Assembly: GCA_023433925.1 (NCBI GenBank) | Contig: JAEYTO010000029.1 | Coordinates: forward strand, 1 to 28,603 | DNA length: 28,603 nucleotides | DNA from: Pseudomonadota bacterium | GTDB taxonomy: Bacteria > Desulfobacterota > Desulfovibrionia > Desulfovibrionales > Desulfovibrionaceae | Direction: 5' to 3' | Shown: in pieces, positions 6,900 to 15,288 of the stretch | Layout: each line of letters starts with the position of its first letter | Numbering within the stretch: the first letter of the stretch is position 1 | The notes under the pieces: generated by a model | Told to the model about the DNA's origin: nothing | Seen by the model: the letters and a program-made list of their open reading frames with translations, nothing else | Databases searched by the model: none | Program-made: the position numbers and the translations under genes

Positions 6900-7280
6900 A
6901 TGAGTGAAAAGAAGGTGCTGGTGGTCGACGACGAGAAGCATATCCGCATGCTCTACCAGGAGGAATTGGAGTCCGAGGGCTACACCGTGGCCACATCCAA
7001 CGGCGAGGAGGACATCCTGGACGTCATCGGGCGCGAGAAGCCCCAGGTGGTCATCCTGGACATCAAGCTCGGCTCCAATCGCTCGGGGCTCGACCTGCTC
7101 CAGGAAATCCGCAGCCAGGACCAGGAGTTGCCGGTCATCCTCAGCACGGCCTACGACACGTTCCAGCACGACCTCAAGTCCATCGCCGCGGACTACTACG
7201 TGGTCAAGTCCGTGGACCTGTCCGAGCTCAAGTCCAAGGTGGACCTGGCCATGCAGAAGTCCCTGGCCCGAGGCAAGTAG
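6900..7280 (+). CDS. Single-domain (CheY-like) response regulator
   Basis: 126 residues forming one receiver domain with no output domain. The acidic pair Asp10-Asp11, phosphoacceptor Asp54 in VVILDIKLG, switch residue Thr83 (STAYDTF) and Lys103 (VVKSVD) are all present, so phosphotransfer should be intact. The start ATG follows GGAGG in the context CTGGAGGCCGAG. No histidine kinase is adjacent, so the partner is encoded elsewhere. A dedicated intrinsic terminator follows at 7302-7340, so it is probably monocistronic. Stand-alone receivers act by protein-protein contact or as phosphorelay intermediates; which applies here is unknown. Confidence 0.93.
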   Translation: MSEKKVLVVDDEKHIRMLYQEELESEGYTVATSNGEEDILDVIGREKPQVVILDIKLGSNRSGLDLLQEIRSQDQELPVILSTAYDTFQHDLKSIAADYYVVKSVDLSELKSKVDLAMQKSLARGK

Positions 7281-7301
7281 CCGGGCCCGGTTTTCATCCG
7301 A

Positions 7302-7340
7302 CGGCCGGTCCCCGGACGGGGCCGGCCGATTTCCTTCTTG
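7302..7340 (+). terminator. Intrinsic terminator after the response regulator
   Basis: An 11-bp G/C stem (7302-7313 with 7318-7328, one bulged T at 7309, loop GGAC) is followed by ATTTCCTTCTT. It lies 21 nt after the stop codon. Confidence 0.75.
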
Positions 7341-7369
7341 CCCCCGAACATGCGATCGTGCTAGCCGCT

Positions 7370-8026
7370 ATGCCCATGCCTCATTTCGACATCGCGCAAA
7401 TCATCAGGGAGATCACTCTCCTTGCGGTGCCTTTCCTACTGGCCATCACTTGCCACGAGGTCGCCCACGGCTACATGGCCTATCGCCTCGGCGACCCCAC
7501 GGCCAAGCTCGCGGGCAGGCTGACCCTCAATCCCCTCAAGCACCTGGACGTGCTCGGCACCCTGGTGCTCGTGCTCACGCGCATGATCGGCTGGGCCAAG
7601 CCCGTGCCCGTGGACTCCCGCTACTTCCGCGACCCGCTCAAGGGCATGATGTACGTGTCCCTGGCCGGTCCGGGAGCCAACTTCGTCCTGGCCATCGTCT
7701 TCACCCTGCTCTTCCACGGCCTCAACATCGCCTTCGGGGGCCGTCCCCTCGGCCGCGTGGAGCTCATGCTCGTCGAGCCCCTGGCCAACATCTTCTACCT
7801 CGGGGTGCAGATCAACCTCGTGCTCGGCCTGTTCAACCTGCTGCCCATCCCGCCCATGGACGGCAGCGGCGTACTGGCCTATCTCCTTCCCCGCGCGTAC
7901 GTGGATCAGTACCTGGCCGTGGGACGCTACGGATTTCTCGTCATCATCGTGCTGGCCGCCACGGGACTGCTCGGCAAGCTGCTCTGGCCGCCGGTGGCCT
8001 TCTTCATGCGGCTGCTCCTGTTCTAA
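7370..8026 (+). CDS. M50-family site-2 protease (short form)
   Basis: 218-residue integral membrane metalloprotease. The zinc motif HEVAH is at residues 29-33 inside the first hydrophobic segment, and the second-site motif NLLPIPPMDGSGV lies near residue 160. Five or so hydrophobic helices and no PDZ domain make it the compact FtsH-independent type, not an RseP/EcfE form. It cleaves transmembrane substrates; which ones is unknown. The start is uncertain: a GTG at 7358, the ATG at 7370 used here, or an ATG at 7376, none with a strong ribosome site. trpS starts 23 nt downstream, a pairing I associate with Desulfovibrio genomes, so the two are probably cotranscribed. Confidence 0.93.
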   Translation: MPMPHFDIAQIIREITLLAVPFLLAITCHEVAHGYMAYRLGDPTAKLAGRLTLNPLKHLDVLGTLVLVLTRMIGWAKPVPVDSRYFRDPLKGMMYVSLAGPGANFVLAIVFTLLFHGLNIAFGGRPLGRVELMLVEPLANIFYLGVQINLVLGLFNLLPIPPMDGSGVLAYLLPRAYVDQYLAVGRYGFLVIIVLAATGLLGKLLWPPVAFFMRLLLF

Positions 8027-8049
8027 CCCTCGCCACAGGACTCTCGCCA

Positions 8050-9042
8050 ATGACCACTCCCGCCAACCGCATAGTCTCGGGCATGCGCCCCACCGGGCCG
8101 CTGCACCTGGGCCACTACTTCGGCGTGCTCCTCAACTGGATCAAGATGCAGAAGGAGCACGAGTGCTTCTACTTCGTCGCCGACTGGCACGCCCTGACCA
8201 CCTCATACGACGAGCCGCGCAAGATCAAGGGATTCGTCCCCGAGCTCGTCAAGGACTGGCTGGCCTCGGGGTTGGACCCGGAGCGTTGCGTCATCTTCCA
8301 GCAGTCCCAGATCAAGGAGCACGCCGAGCTGCACCTGCTCCTGTCCATGATCACGCCCATGGGCTGGCTCGAGCGCAATCCGACCTACAAGGAAGTCCGG
8401 GAGCAGATGAGCAAGGATCTCTCCACCTACGGCTTCCTGGGCTATCCCGTGCTCATGTGCACGGACATCATCATGTACAAGCCCAAGTGGGTGCCCGTGG
8501 GTCAGGATCAGCTTCCGCACCTGGAGCTGACCCGCGAGATCGTGCGCCGCTTCAACCATCTGTACGGCGACTTCTTCCCCGAGCCCGAGGCCAAGCTCAC
8601 CGAGTCGGCCAAGCTGCCAGGGCTGGACGGCCGCAAGATGAGCAAGTCCTACGGCAACGCCATATATCTCAAGGACCCCATGGACGAAATCCGTCCCAAG
8701 GTCATGAGCATGCTCACGGACACCAAGCGCATGCGCCTCAAGGACCCCGGCAATCCGCCCGACTGCAACCTCTATCCGTACTTGCAGCTGTTCGAGAAGG
8801 AGGACTTCCTCAAGGAGGTCTGGGACGGCTGCATCAACGCCACGCGCGGCTGCGGCGACTGCAAGAAGCGCCTGGCCGTGAGCCTGGCCGAGTTCCTGGA
8901 GCCCATCCAGGCCCGCCGCGCCGAGTATGACCGCGACCCGGACCTTGTGTGGGACGTGCTGCGCAGGGGCGACGCCAGGGCCAGGAGCGAGGCGCAGAAA
9001 ACCATGGCGGAGGCGCGGCGGCTGCTCAACTTCGACTTCTGA
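8050..9042 (+). CDS. trpS: Tryptophanyl-tRNA synthetase
   Basis: 330-residue class I aminoacyl-tRNA synthetase that charges tRNA-Trp. The HIGH-type signature PTGPLHLGH is at 14-22 and the KMSKS loop is exact at 196-200. GQDQLPHLELTREI, typical of bacterial TrpRS, precedes it. The length matches the bacterial enzyme (about 330). The start ATG has AGGA about 9 nt upstream and lies 23 nt after the site-2 protease stop. A much longer reading frame continues upstream but is the shadow of other genes. A CGDCKKR motif near residue 264 is intact. Confidence 0.97.
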   Translation: MTTPANRIVSGMRPTGPLHLGHYFGVLLNWIKMQKEHECFYFVADWHALTTSYDEPRKIKGFVPELVKDWLASGLDPERCVIFQQSQIKEHAELHLLLSMITPMGWLERNPTYKEVREQMSKDLSTYGFLGYPVLMCTDIIMYKPKWVPVGQDQLPHLELTREIVRRFNHLYGDFFPEPEAKLTESAKLPGLDGRKMSKSYGNAIYLKDPMDEIRPKVMSMLTDTKRMRLKDPGNPPDCNLYPYLQLFEKEDFLKEVWDGCINATRGCGDCKKRLAVSLAEFLEPIQARRAEYDRDPDLVWDVLRRGDARARSEAQKTMAEARRLLNFDF

Positions 9043-9060
9043 TCCTGGCTGGCGGACCAC

Positions 9061-9079
9061 CAGGCCGGCCGACGGCCTG
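9061..9079 (+). terminator. Possible hairpin terminator after trpS
   Basis: CAGGCCG pairs with CGGCCTG over a 5-nt loop, 18 nt after the trpS stop. No T-run follows, so activity as an intrinsic terminator is doubtful. Confidence 0.3.
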
Positions 9080-9101
9080 CGCCGGCTTCCCGCTGCGCGC
9101 C

Positions 9102-9134
9102 GGATCAATGATGCGCACTGGATCAATGATGCGC
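9102..9134. repeat. Two-copy tandem 15-bp direct repeat
   Basis: GGATCAATGATGCGC occurs exactly at 9102-9116 and 9120-9134, a period of 18 bp, in the intergenic region before the small membrane protein at 9259. The spacing of nearly two helical turns would suit a pair of regulator sites, but it may be a local duplication. Confidence 0.6.
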
Positions 9135-9258
9135 GCCTGGCACTCGACTCATGGTCGGGGCCCGCGCAAGACATCTACAAACTCGTGAGGCGCGCTTCGG
9201 CTGTTGTTTACCTTCACTTGGCTCCGTGTCATAATTGCTTCGAGGGAGGTGCATGGCC

Positions 9259-9591
9259 ATGCGCATACTGTTCACGACGATCTTCCTGTGCGCCATCACG
9301 GCATCCCAGGCGGCCGGAGCGTCGGCTTCCAGCAAATGGGGCGATTGGCAGTCGAGCGGCCTGCTCTTCCTGATCCTCATCCTGGGACTCCTGCTCGTCC
9401 TCGTGGCCTTCCTCGTGGCCAGGAAGGACCCCCTGGGCGGCAAGCCCAAGGAGCCTCCGGTGGAAGTGAAGAGGCCCAGGCTGCGCGGCATGGACTATTC
9501 CGCCCGCGCCGATCCCCGCGTCGGTCAGCGTCAACCCCAAGGTCAAGCCTCCAAGCGGAGCCCCGCGCAGCCGAGTAGGCCCCGCCGCTAA
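9259..9591 (+). CDS. Small membrane protein of unknown function
   Basis: 110 residues. A cleavable or uncleaved N-terminal signal (1-19) is followed by a second strongly hydrophobic segment (about 34-54, LLFLILILGLLLVLVAFLV) and a basic, Pro/Arg/Gln-rich cytoplasmic-type tail of about 55 residues. The ATG at 9259 lies about 9 nt after GGGAGG; an ATG at 9253 is only 3 nt from it, so the later start is preferred. Family not recognised. It follows trpS by about 215 nt with its own possible control region (tandem repeat at 9102-9134). Confidence 0.7.
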   Translation: MRILFTTIFLCAITASQAAGASASSKWGDWQSSGLLFLILILGLLLVLVAFLVARKDPLGGKPKEPPVEVKRPRLRGMDYSARADPRVGQRQPQGQASKRSPAQPSRPRR

Positions 9592-9803
9592 AACCCTTCG
9601 CCAATCAACCGGGCGGGCCTTGCCCTCTCCCGGCCCCATCCGCCAAGGTTCGCTCCCGACAAGGCGGTCCTTGGAATGCGCGCATCCTGTTCACGAGCCA
9701 TCCCGGCCGCTTCCCTCCCGTCAGGATCGCCGGCCCGGCTCGATTACTTTTCCGGCTTGAGGCGATCCTTTGCATTCCCCGTCCGCTCGCATATGCAAGG
9801 GCT

Positions 9804-11771
9804 ATGGAAAGCTCCGTCTCGCCAGAGGCGCGCAGGCGCATCGGCGCCCAGGTCCTGCCCGGCTTCGGCTGCCGCTTCACGGTCTGGGCTCCGAGCCGCG
9901 ACCGGGTGCGCCTGAAGCTCGTGGATACCGGCCGTGGCGTGGACATGCGCAGGGACGAGCACGGCTTCTTCACGGCCGAGGTCGGCGACGTGGCTCCCGG
10001 CGCGCTCTACTTCTATGATCTGGGCGAGGGCGGCTTGCGGCCCGATCCGGCTTCGCGCTTTCAGCCCGAGGGCGTGCACGGCCCGTCCATGGTCGTCTCG
10101 GCGGATCACGACTGGACCTGCGACCGCTGGCGGGTTCCGCCGCTCGCGCACTGGGTCATCTACGAGCTGCACGTCGGCGCGTTCACGCCCGAGGGCACCT
10201 TCGACGCGGCCATCAAGCACCTGGATCACATCGCCGCGCTCGGCGCGAACTGCGTGGAGGTCATGCCCGTGGCGGCCTTCTCCGGCTGCCGCAACTGGGG
10301 CTACGACGGCGTGTACCCCTTCGCCGTGCAGGCCTGCTACGGCGGGCCGGACGGCCTCAAGCGCTTCGTGGACGCCTGCCACGTCCGCGGCCTGGCCGCG
10401 ATGCTCGACGTGGTCTACAATCATCTCGGCCCCGAGGGAAACTACTTGTCCCTGTTCGGGCCGTACTTCACGGACAGGTACAAGACGCCCTGGGGCCTGG
10501 CCGTGAACTTCGACGGCCAGGGCTCGGACGCTGTGCGCGAGTTCTTCTTCGAGAACGCCCGCCAGTGGTTCAAGACCTGCCGCTTCGACGGCCTGCGCCT
10601 GGACGCCACGCACGCCATCGTGGACCAGAGCCCCGTGCCCTTTCTCCAGGAGCTGTCCGAGCACGTGGCCGACCTGTCCCTGGAGCTGGGCCGCGAGTGC
10701 GTGCTCGTGGCCGAGTCGGACCTGAACAAGGCGCGCACCATCCTGCCCGTGGCCGAGCATGGCCTGGGCATGCACGCCCAATGGGCCGACGACTTCCATC
10801 ACGCCCTGCACTCCCTGCTCACGGGCGAGCGGTCCGGCTACTACGAGGACTTCGGCCAGGTGCGCCAGTTGGCCACGGCCTACGAGCAGGGCTTCGTCTA
10901 CGCGCGGACCTACTCGAAGTTCCGCCGGCGCACCCACGGCAGCTCGGCGGCCGGGCTGCCCGGCGAGCGCTTCGTGGTCTGCGCCCAGAACCACGACCAG
11001 ATCGGCAACCGCATGTTCGGCGAGCGGCTGTCCGCCCTGGCCTCCTTCGAGGCCTGCAAGCTCGCGGCGGCCGCCTGCATCCTCTCGCCCTTCGTGCCGC
11101 TCCTGTTCATGGGCGAGGAGTTCTTCGAGCAAAACCCCTTCCTCTATTTCGTGAGCCACGAGGACCAGGCCCTGAACACGGCCGTGCGCCAGGGCCGCAA
11201 GAAGGAGTTCGAGTCCTTCCGCTGGCAGGGCGAGCCGCCGGACCCGGTCTCGCCCGGAACGTTCGAGATGTCGCGCCTGGACTGGTCGCGGCTGGAGCCG
11301 AGAGAGGACGCCGCCATCTCTCGGACTCTCGCCCGGCAGGGGAATGATTCCCCATCCCATCCATTTCACGGGCAGCCTGCTCCAGGCCAGGAGTTCAACC
11401 GGCACGCGGCCATGCTGGCCTGGTACCGCCGCCTGCTGGCCCTGCGCGCGGGCGAGCCGCCGCTCATGCGCCTCGCGCCCTCGGCCGTGCGCACGGCCTT
11501 CTCCGAGGACGGCCGCTGGCTGTGCGTGCTGCGTCCGGCCGGCGAGGCCGCCGCGCTCCTGTGCCTCAACTTCGCGGACCAGGAGCGCCGGGTGGCCCCG
11601 GAGCCGCCCGGCGGGCGCTGGTCCCTGGCGCTGGATTCGAGCGACGCGGAATTCGCCGGGCCGGGCTCGTCCCTGCCGGGCAGCCTGGAGTCGCCAGGCT
11701 GCCTGGAGTGGGAAAACACGCTGCTCCTGCCGCCCGAGAGCGCCTGCCTGTATCTACGGCGGCAGGGTTAG
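9804..11771 (+). CDS. treZ: Malto-oligosyltrehalose trehalohydrolase
   Basis: 655 residues. GH13 enzyme that releases trehalose from maltooligosyl-trehalose made by TreY. An N-terminal CBM48-like domain (FTVWAPSRDRVRL, about 24-100) precedes the barrel. Asp267 in GLRLDATHAI is the nucleophile, Glu304 in VAESD the acid/base, and Asp398 in NHDQIGNR the stabiliser. A MFMGEEFFE-like block follows, then LDWSRLE near 495. Between this and the C-terminal sheet domain (AMLAWYRRLLALR) lies a segment of about 25 residues (499-523) encoded by repeat copy A2, which homologues are not expected to have. The reading frame is intact, so the enzyme may well be active. The start is the ATG at 9804, with AAGGG very close to it. 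treY begins 3 nt after the stop. Confidence 0.93.
   Translation: MESSVSPEARRRIGAQVLPGFGCRFTVWAPSRDRVRLKLVDTGRGVDMRRDEHGFFTAEVGDVAPGALYFYDLGEGGLRPDPASRFQPEGVHGPSMVVSADHDWTCDRWRVPPLAHWVIYELHVGAFTPEGTFDAAIKHLDHIAALGANCVEVMPVAAFSGCRNWGYDGVYPFAVQACYGGPDGLKRFVDACHVRGLAAMLDVVYNHLGPEGNYLSLFGPYFTDRYKTPWGLAVNFDGQGSDAVREFFFENARQWFKTCRFDGLRLDATHAIVDQSPVPFLQELSEHVADLSLELGRECVLVAESDLNKARTILPVAEHGLGMHAQWADDFHHALHSLLTGERSGYYEDFGQVRQLATAYEQGFVYARTYSKFRRRTHGSSAAGLPGERFVVCAQNHDQIGNRMFGERLSALASFEACKLAAAACILSPFVPLLFMGEEFFEQNPFLYFVSHEDQALNTAVRQGRKKEFESFRWQGEPPDPVSPGTFEMSRLDWSRLEPREDAAISRTLARQGNDSPSHPFHGQPAPGQEFNRHAAMLAWYRRLLALRAGEPPLMRLAPSAVRTAFSEDGRWLCVLRPAGEAAALLCLNFADQERRVAPEPPGGRWSLALDSSDAEFAGPGSSLPGSLESPGCLEWENTLLLPPESACLYLRRQG
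11298..11362 (+). repeat. Family A palindromic element core inside treZ, copy A2
   Basis: In reverse complement this segment matches copies A4 and A1 across a GGGGAAT/ATTCCCC hairpin (11339-11353), the linker CTGCCGGGCGAGAGTCC and a CCGAGAGA..TCTCTCGG hairpin (from 11298). It is read in frame as REDAAISRTLARQGNDSP. The corresponding frame in A4 gives REGAALSRILTRQGSDSP. The outer inverted ends seen in A4 are not recognisable here, so only the core was inserted or has survived. Confidence 0.8.
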
Positions 11772-11774
11772 ACG

Positions 11775-14567
11775 ATGCACGAGCCCATCGCCACCTACCG
11801 CCTCCAGCTCACCGCGGAGTTCGATTTCGCCCAGGTGGCCAAGGTCCTGGACTACCTGGCCAGGCTCGGCGTGAGTGACATCTACGCCTCGCCCGTGTTC
11901 AAGGCGCGGCCGGGCAGCCAGCACGGCTACGACGTGGTGGACCCCACGATCATCAACCCCGAGCTGGGCGACATGCAGGAGCTGGAGGCGCTCACGCGCA
12001 AGGCGCGCGGCCTGGGACTGTCCTGGATCCAGGACATCGTGCCCAACCACATGGCCTTCGACAAGGCCAACCCCATGCTCATGGACGTGCTGGAGAGCGG
12101 CCCGAACTCCCTGTTCTACCGCACGTTCGACATCGACTGGAACCACGCCTACGAGCCCCTGCGCGGCCGGCTGCTGACTCCGTTCCTCGGGCGCATGTAC
12201 GGCGAGGCCCTGGAGGCGGGCGAGATCCAGTTGCGCTACACCTGCGGCGAGTTCCGCGTGGGCTACTACGAGCACGAGTTCCCCCTGGCCATCGAGTCCT
12301 ACGCCGAGGTGCTCGAACCCGTGCTGCGGCGCTTCCGCAAGAGCGCCGGCCGGGAATCGCACGACTACATCAAGCTCCTGGGCCTGTTCTACGTCCTGCG
12401 CACCCTGCCCTCCATCGAGGAGATGACCGACCGCCGCGACCAGGTGCGCTTCGTCAAGGAGCTGCTGGAGGAGCTGTGCCGGGGCAACGCGGACCTGCGC
12501 GGGCTCATCGAGGAGGAGGTCGGCCGGCTCAACGGCGAGCCAGGCAAGCCCGAGAGCTTCAACCGCCTGGACGACCTGCTCAAGCGGCAGCACTTCCGCC
12601 TGTCCTACTGGAAGGTGGCCACCGAGGAGATCAACTACCGCCGCTTCTTCAACATCAACGGGCTCATCTCCGTGTGCGTGGAGGACCAGGACGTGTTCAC
12701 CTCCACCCACGGGCTCATCATGGAGCTCGTGCGCCGGGGCATGGTCCAGGGCCTGCGCGTGGACCACGTGGACGGCCTGTTCGATCCCGAGGGCTACCTG
12801 CGGCGGCTGCGGCGCTTCGCCCCCGAGGCCTACCTCGTCGTGGAGAAGATCCTCCAGCACGGCGAGGGCCTGCCCGAGTCCTGGCCCGTGGCCGGCACCA
12901 CGGGCTACGACTTCATGAACATGGCCGGGGGCCTGCTCTGCGCCACCGGCAACCGGCGGCGCTTCGACCGCATCTACGGCCGCCACTCCGGCTCCCGGAA
13001 AAGCTACGAGGAGCTTGTGACCCTCAAGAAGCGGCTCATCATCGGCAAGGAGATGGGCGGCGACGTGGACAACCTGGCCCGGCTCATGAAGAGCGTGGCC
13101 GGCGGCCTGCGCTACGGGAGCGACATCACCATGTTCGGCCTCAAGTGGGCCATCGTGGAGGTCCTGGCGCGCTTCCCGGTCTATCGCACCTATGTGAGCC
13201 CCGCCGGATTCACGGACCGCGACGGGGCCTACATCCGCGAGGCCATCGGCCGGGCGCGCAAGCACCTGCCGAGCCACCGCTTCGAGCTCGACTTCATCGA
13301 GAACTTCCTCCTTTTGCGCCATTACGACAGGCTGCCCGACAAGGAGCGCAAGGGCTGGATGGAGGTGGCCATGCGCTTCCAGCAGCTCACCGGGCCGCTC
13401 ATGGCCAAGGGCTTCGAGGATACGCTGCTCTACAATTACGTGCGGCTCATCTCCCTCAACGAGGTTGGCGGCAACCCCGAGCGCTTCGGCGTGACGCTCG
13501 CCGAATTCCATGCCTGGTGCCGCGAGCGCGCGGACAAGTGGCCCCTGTCCATGAACGCCCTGGGCAGCCATGACGTGAAGCGCGGCGAGGACGCCCGCGC
13601 GCGCATCAGCGTGCTCTCGGAAATCCCCCAGGAGTTCGACGCCAGGCTCAAGGCCTGGTCGCGCATGAACCGCGGGGCCAAGACCTCCTGGCAGGGCGAG
13701 CGTTGGCCCGACGATAACGACGAGTATTTCCTCTACCAGACCTTGCTGGGCAGCCATCCCGTGGACGGTCGGGACAGCGAGAGCTACCTGGAGCGCCTCA
13801 AGGGCTTTCTGCTCAAGGCTGTGCGCGAGGGCAAGCGCAACTCCAACTGGATCGAGCCTAATGAGCGCTACGAGCAGGCCCTGCACTCCTTCGCCGAGAC
13901 CCTGCTCGCGCCCTCGGGCGACAACCGATTCCTGCCTGACTTCCTGGCCTTCCTGCGCCGGGTGGCCTTTTACGGCGTGTTCAACTCCCTGACGCAGACC
14001 CTGCTCAAGATCACCGCGCCGGGCGTGCCCGACTTCTACCAGGGTTCGGAGCTCCTGGACTTCGCCTTCGTGGACCCGGACAACCGCAGGCCCGTGGACT
14101 ATCAAAGCCGGTCCTCCCTGCTCCGGGAGATCGCCTCCCGCGCAGGGCGCGACGTGGAGGGCCTGGCCGGCGAACTGCTCGGAGCCATGCACGACGGCCG
14201 GGTCAAGCTCTTCCTGATCCTGCGCGCCCTGGCCGCGCGCAAGGCCCACGCGGGGCTCTTCCGCCACGGCGCGTACCTGCCGCTGGCCGCGCGGGGCGCT
14301 CACGCCGAGCGGGTCATCGCCTTCGCTCGCCGCCACGAGGAGCACGGCTGGGCCGTTGTCGCGGCCCCGCGCTTCCTCTCCGGCGTGGTGGAGCCCGGCG
14401 GACTGCCCCTGGGCGATGTTTGGGGTGACACGGCCCTGGCCCTGCCCGAGGGCGCGCCGGCGGCCTGGCGCGAGGCCATCTGCGGCGGGCGCGTGGAGAC
14501 GAGCGGAGGCCTGGCCTTGGCCGAGGCCTGGCGCGTATTCCCAGGCGCGCTCCTCCTGCCCGAGTAG
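11775..14567 (+). CDS. treY: Maltooligosyl trehalose synthase
   Basis: 930 residues. GH13 intramolecular transglucosylase that converts the reducing-end alpha-1,4 linkage of malto-oligosaccharides to alpha-1,1. The N-terminus ATYRLQL and the ASPVF..GSQHGYDVVDP block are diagnostic. The nucleophile is Asp330 in GLRVDHVDGL and the acid/base Glu357 in YLVVEKIL, followed by GTTGYDF. Later conserved blocks are STHDxKR-like SHDVKRGEDARARI and APGVPDFYQGSE. The large insert (about 165-270) is typical of bacterial TreY, which is longer than the Sulfolobus enzyme. It is coupled to treZ (3-nt gap). No treX debranching enzyme or glycogen gene is adjacent. The TAG stop is followed directly by repeat copy A3. 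Confidence 0.96.
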   Translation: MHEPIATYRLQLTAEFDFAQVAKVLDYLARLGVSDIYASPVFKARPGSQHGYDVVDPTIINPELGDMQELEALTRKARGLGLSWIQDIVPNHMAFDKANPMLMDVLESGPNSLFYRTFDIDWNHAYEPLRGRLLTPFLGRMYGEALEAGEIQLRYTCGEFRVGYYEHEFPLAIESYAEVLEPVLRRFRKSAGRESHDYIKLLGLFYVLRTLPSIEEMTDRRDQVRFVKELLEELCRGNADLRGLIEEEVGRLNGEPGKPESFNRLDDLLKRQHFRLSYWKVATEEINYRRFFNINGLISVCVEDQDVFTSTHGLIMELVRRGMVQGLRVDHVDGLFDPEGYLRRLRRFAPEAYLVVEKILQHGEGLPESWPVAGTTGYDFMNMAGGLLCATGNRRRFDRIYGRHSGSRKSYEELVTLKKRLIIGKEMGGDVDNLARLMKSVAGGLRYGSDITMFGLKWAIVEVLARFPVYRTYVSPAGFTDRDGAYIREAIGRARKHLPSHRFELDFIENFLLLRHYDRLPDKERKGWMEVAMRFQQLTGPLMAKGFEDTLLYNYVRLISLNEVGGNPERFGVTLAEFHAWCRERADKWPLSMNALGSHDVKRGEDARARISVLSEIPQEFDARLKAWSRMNRGAKTSWQGERWPDDNDEYFLYQTLLGSHPVDGRDSESYLERLKGFLLKAVREGKRNSNWIEPNERYEQALHSFAETLLAPSGDNRFLPDFLAFLRRVAFYGVFNSLTQTLLKITAPGVPDFYQGSELLDFAFVDPDNRRPVDYQSRSSLLREIASRAGRDVEGLAGELLGAMHDGRVKLFLILRALAARKAHAGLFRHGAYLPLAARGAHAERVIAFARRHEEHGWAVVAAPRFLSGVVEPGGLPLGDVWGDTALALPEGAPAAWREAICGGRVETSGGLALAEAWRVFPGALLLPE

Positions 14568-14652
14568 CCCTGTGCGCAAGCCGATCGCGGAGAAGGGCGC
14601 CGCCCCTCTCCACACCTCATCCCGCCAGGGGACGGCGTTCCCTGGACCCTGG
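14565..14652 (+). repeat. Family A element, diverged copy A3
   Basis: The core 14588-14652 matches the other copies in reverse complement: CCAGGGAAC..GTCCCCTGG, GGCGGGATGAG, then GAGAGGGGCGGCGCCC. Its peptide frame, EKGAAPLHTSSRQGTAFP, lines up with REGAALS..RQG of the other copies. The segment between the treY stop TAG (14565-14567) and the core has the length of the element end in copy A4, so the stop codon may coincide with the element terminus, although this end is poorly conserved. Confidence 0.6.
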
Positions 14653-14853
14653 TTCTTTCGCCGGGCGGATTCAGGCCAAGGCCACGGCCCACCCCACCCG
14701 GCTCTTGTCGGCAGCCGTTGAAGCACGGGACAAGGGAGGCAAAGCCCTCACGGACTTCCGCACATGAGGCCGGAGCTGCGTGAGAATCGCGATCCCAGGG
14801 AATAGCGGCCCGGAAGCCCGCGCGGCTGCTAGGATCGCCGCAGGAGGTGACTC

Positions 14854-15027
14854 ATGCTCAAGTGGGCGCTCATATTCTTCATCCTGTCCCTCGTGTTCGG
14901 CTTCTTCGGCTTCACCGGCGCGGCCAGGTTCAGCAAGGGCGTGGCCAAGTTACTCGTGGTCCTGTTCGTCGTCATGCTCGTGCTGGCGGTCCTGTTCATC
15001 ATTCTGGCCGGCACGGCGGTGCTCTAG
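14854..15027 (+). CDS. DUF1328/UPF0391 small membrane protein
   Basis: 57 residues with a strong AGGAGGTGA site 5 nt before its ATG. Two hydrophobic helices (about 4-22 and 33-54) are separated by a short Gly/Ala/basic loop (GFTGAARFSKGVAK). The pattern MLKWALIFFILSLVFGFFGFTG..AKLLVVLFVVMLVL is characteristic of the DUF1328 (YtjA-like) family. It is probably an inner membrane protein; the biochemical role is unknown, and homologues are often stress-associated. It stands alone between treY and apgM. Confidence 0.88.
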   Translation: MLKWALIFFILSLVFGFFGFTGAARFSKGVAKLLVVLFVVMLVLAVLFIILAGTAVL

Positions 15028-15288
15028 GCGGGCCGCCGGCCGCTCGCCAGGGCAATCGCATATGGATTTTGGGTGGGAATCGATTCACCAAAACCAGCCT
15101 CAAACGCTGCTCCAAGTGTCGACCTGAGTCGCGTTGAGGCCCAGGTTGACCTGATGAGTGGGACGATTCGCCAGGCCACGAGTCATATGCAATGGCCCTG
15201 ATCCGCCCGCATGGTCCCTTGCGGGCCGGGGCGCAAGTCCGTATCATCCCGCGTTTCCAAGGCCTCTTTGACGGAGACGAGGGAGAGC

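Noticed and set aside
11754..14726. A 990-codon open frame on the minus strand opposite treY
   Set aside because: It is a by-product of G/C-rich third positions in treY; its translation is low-complexity Val/Gly/Ala/His/Gln with no family motif, whereas the plus strand encodes an unmistakable TreY.
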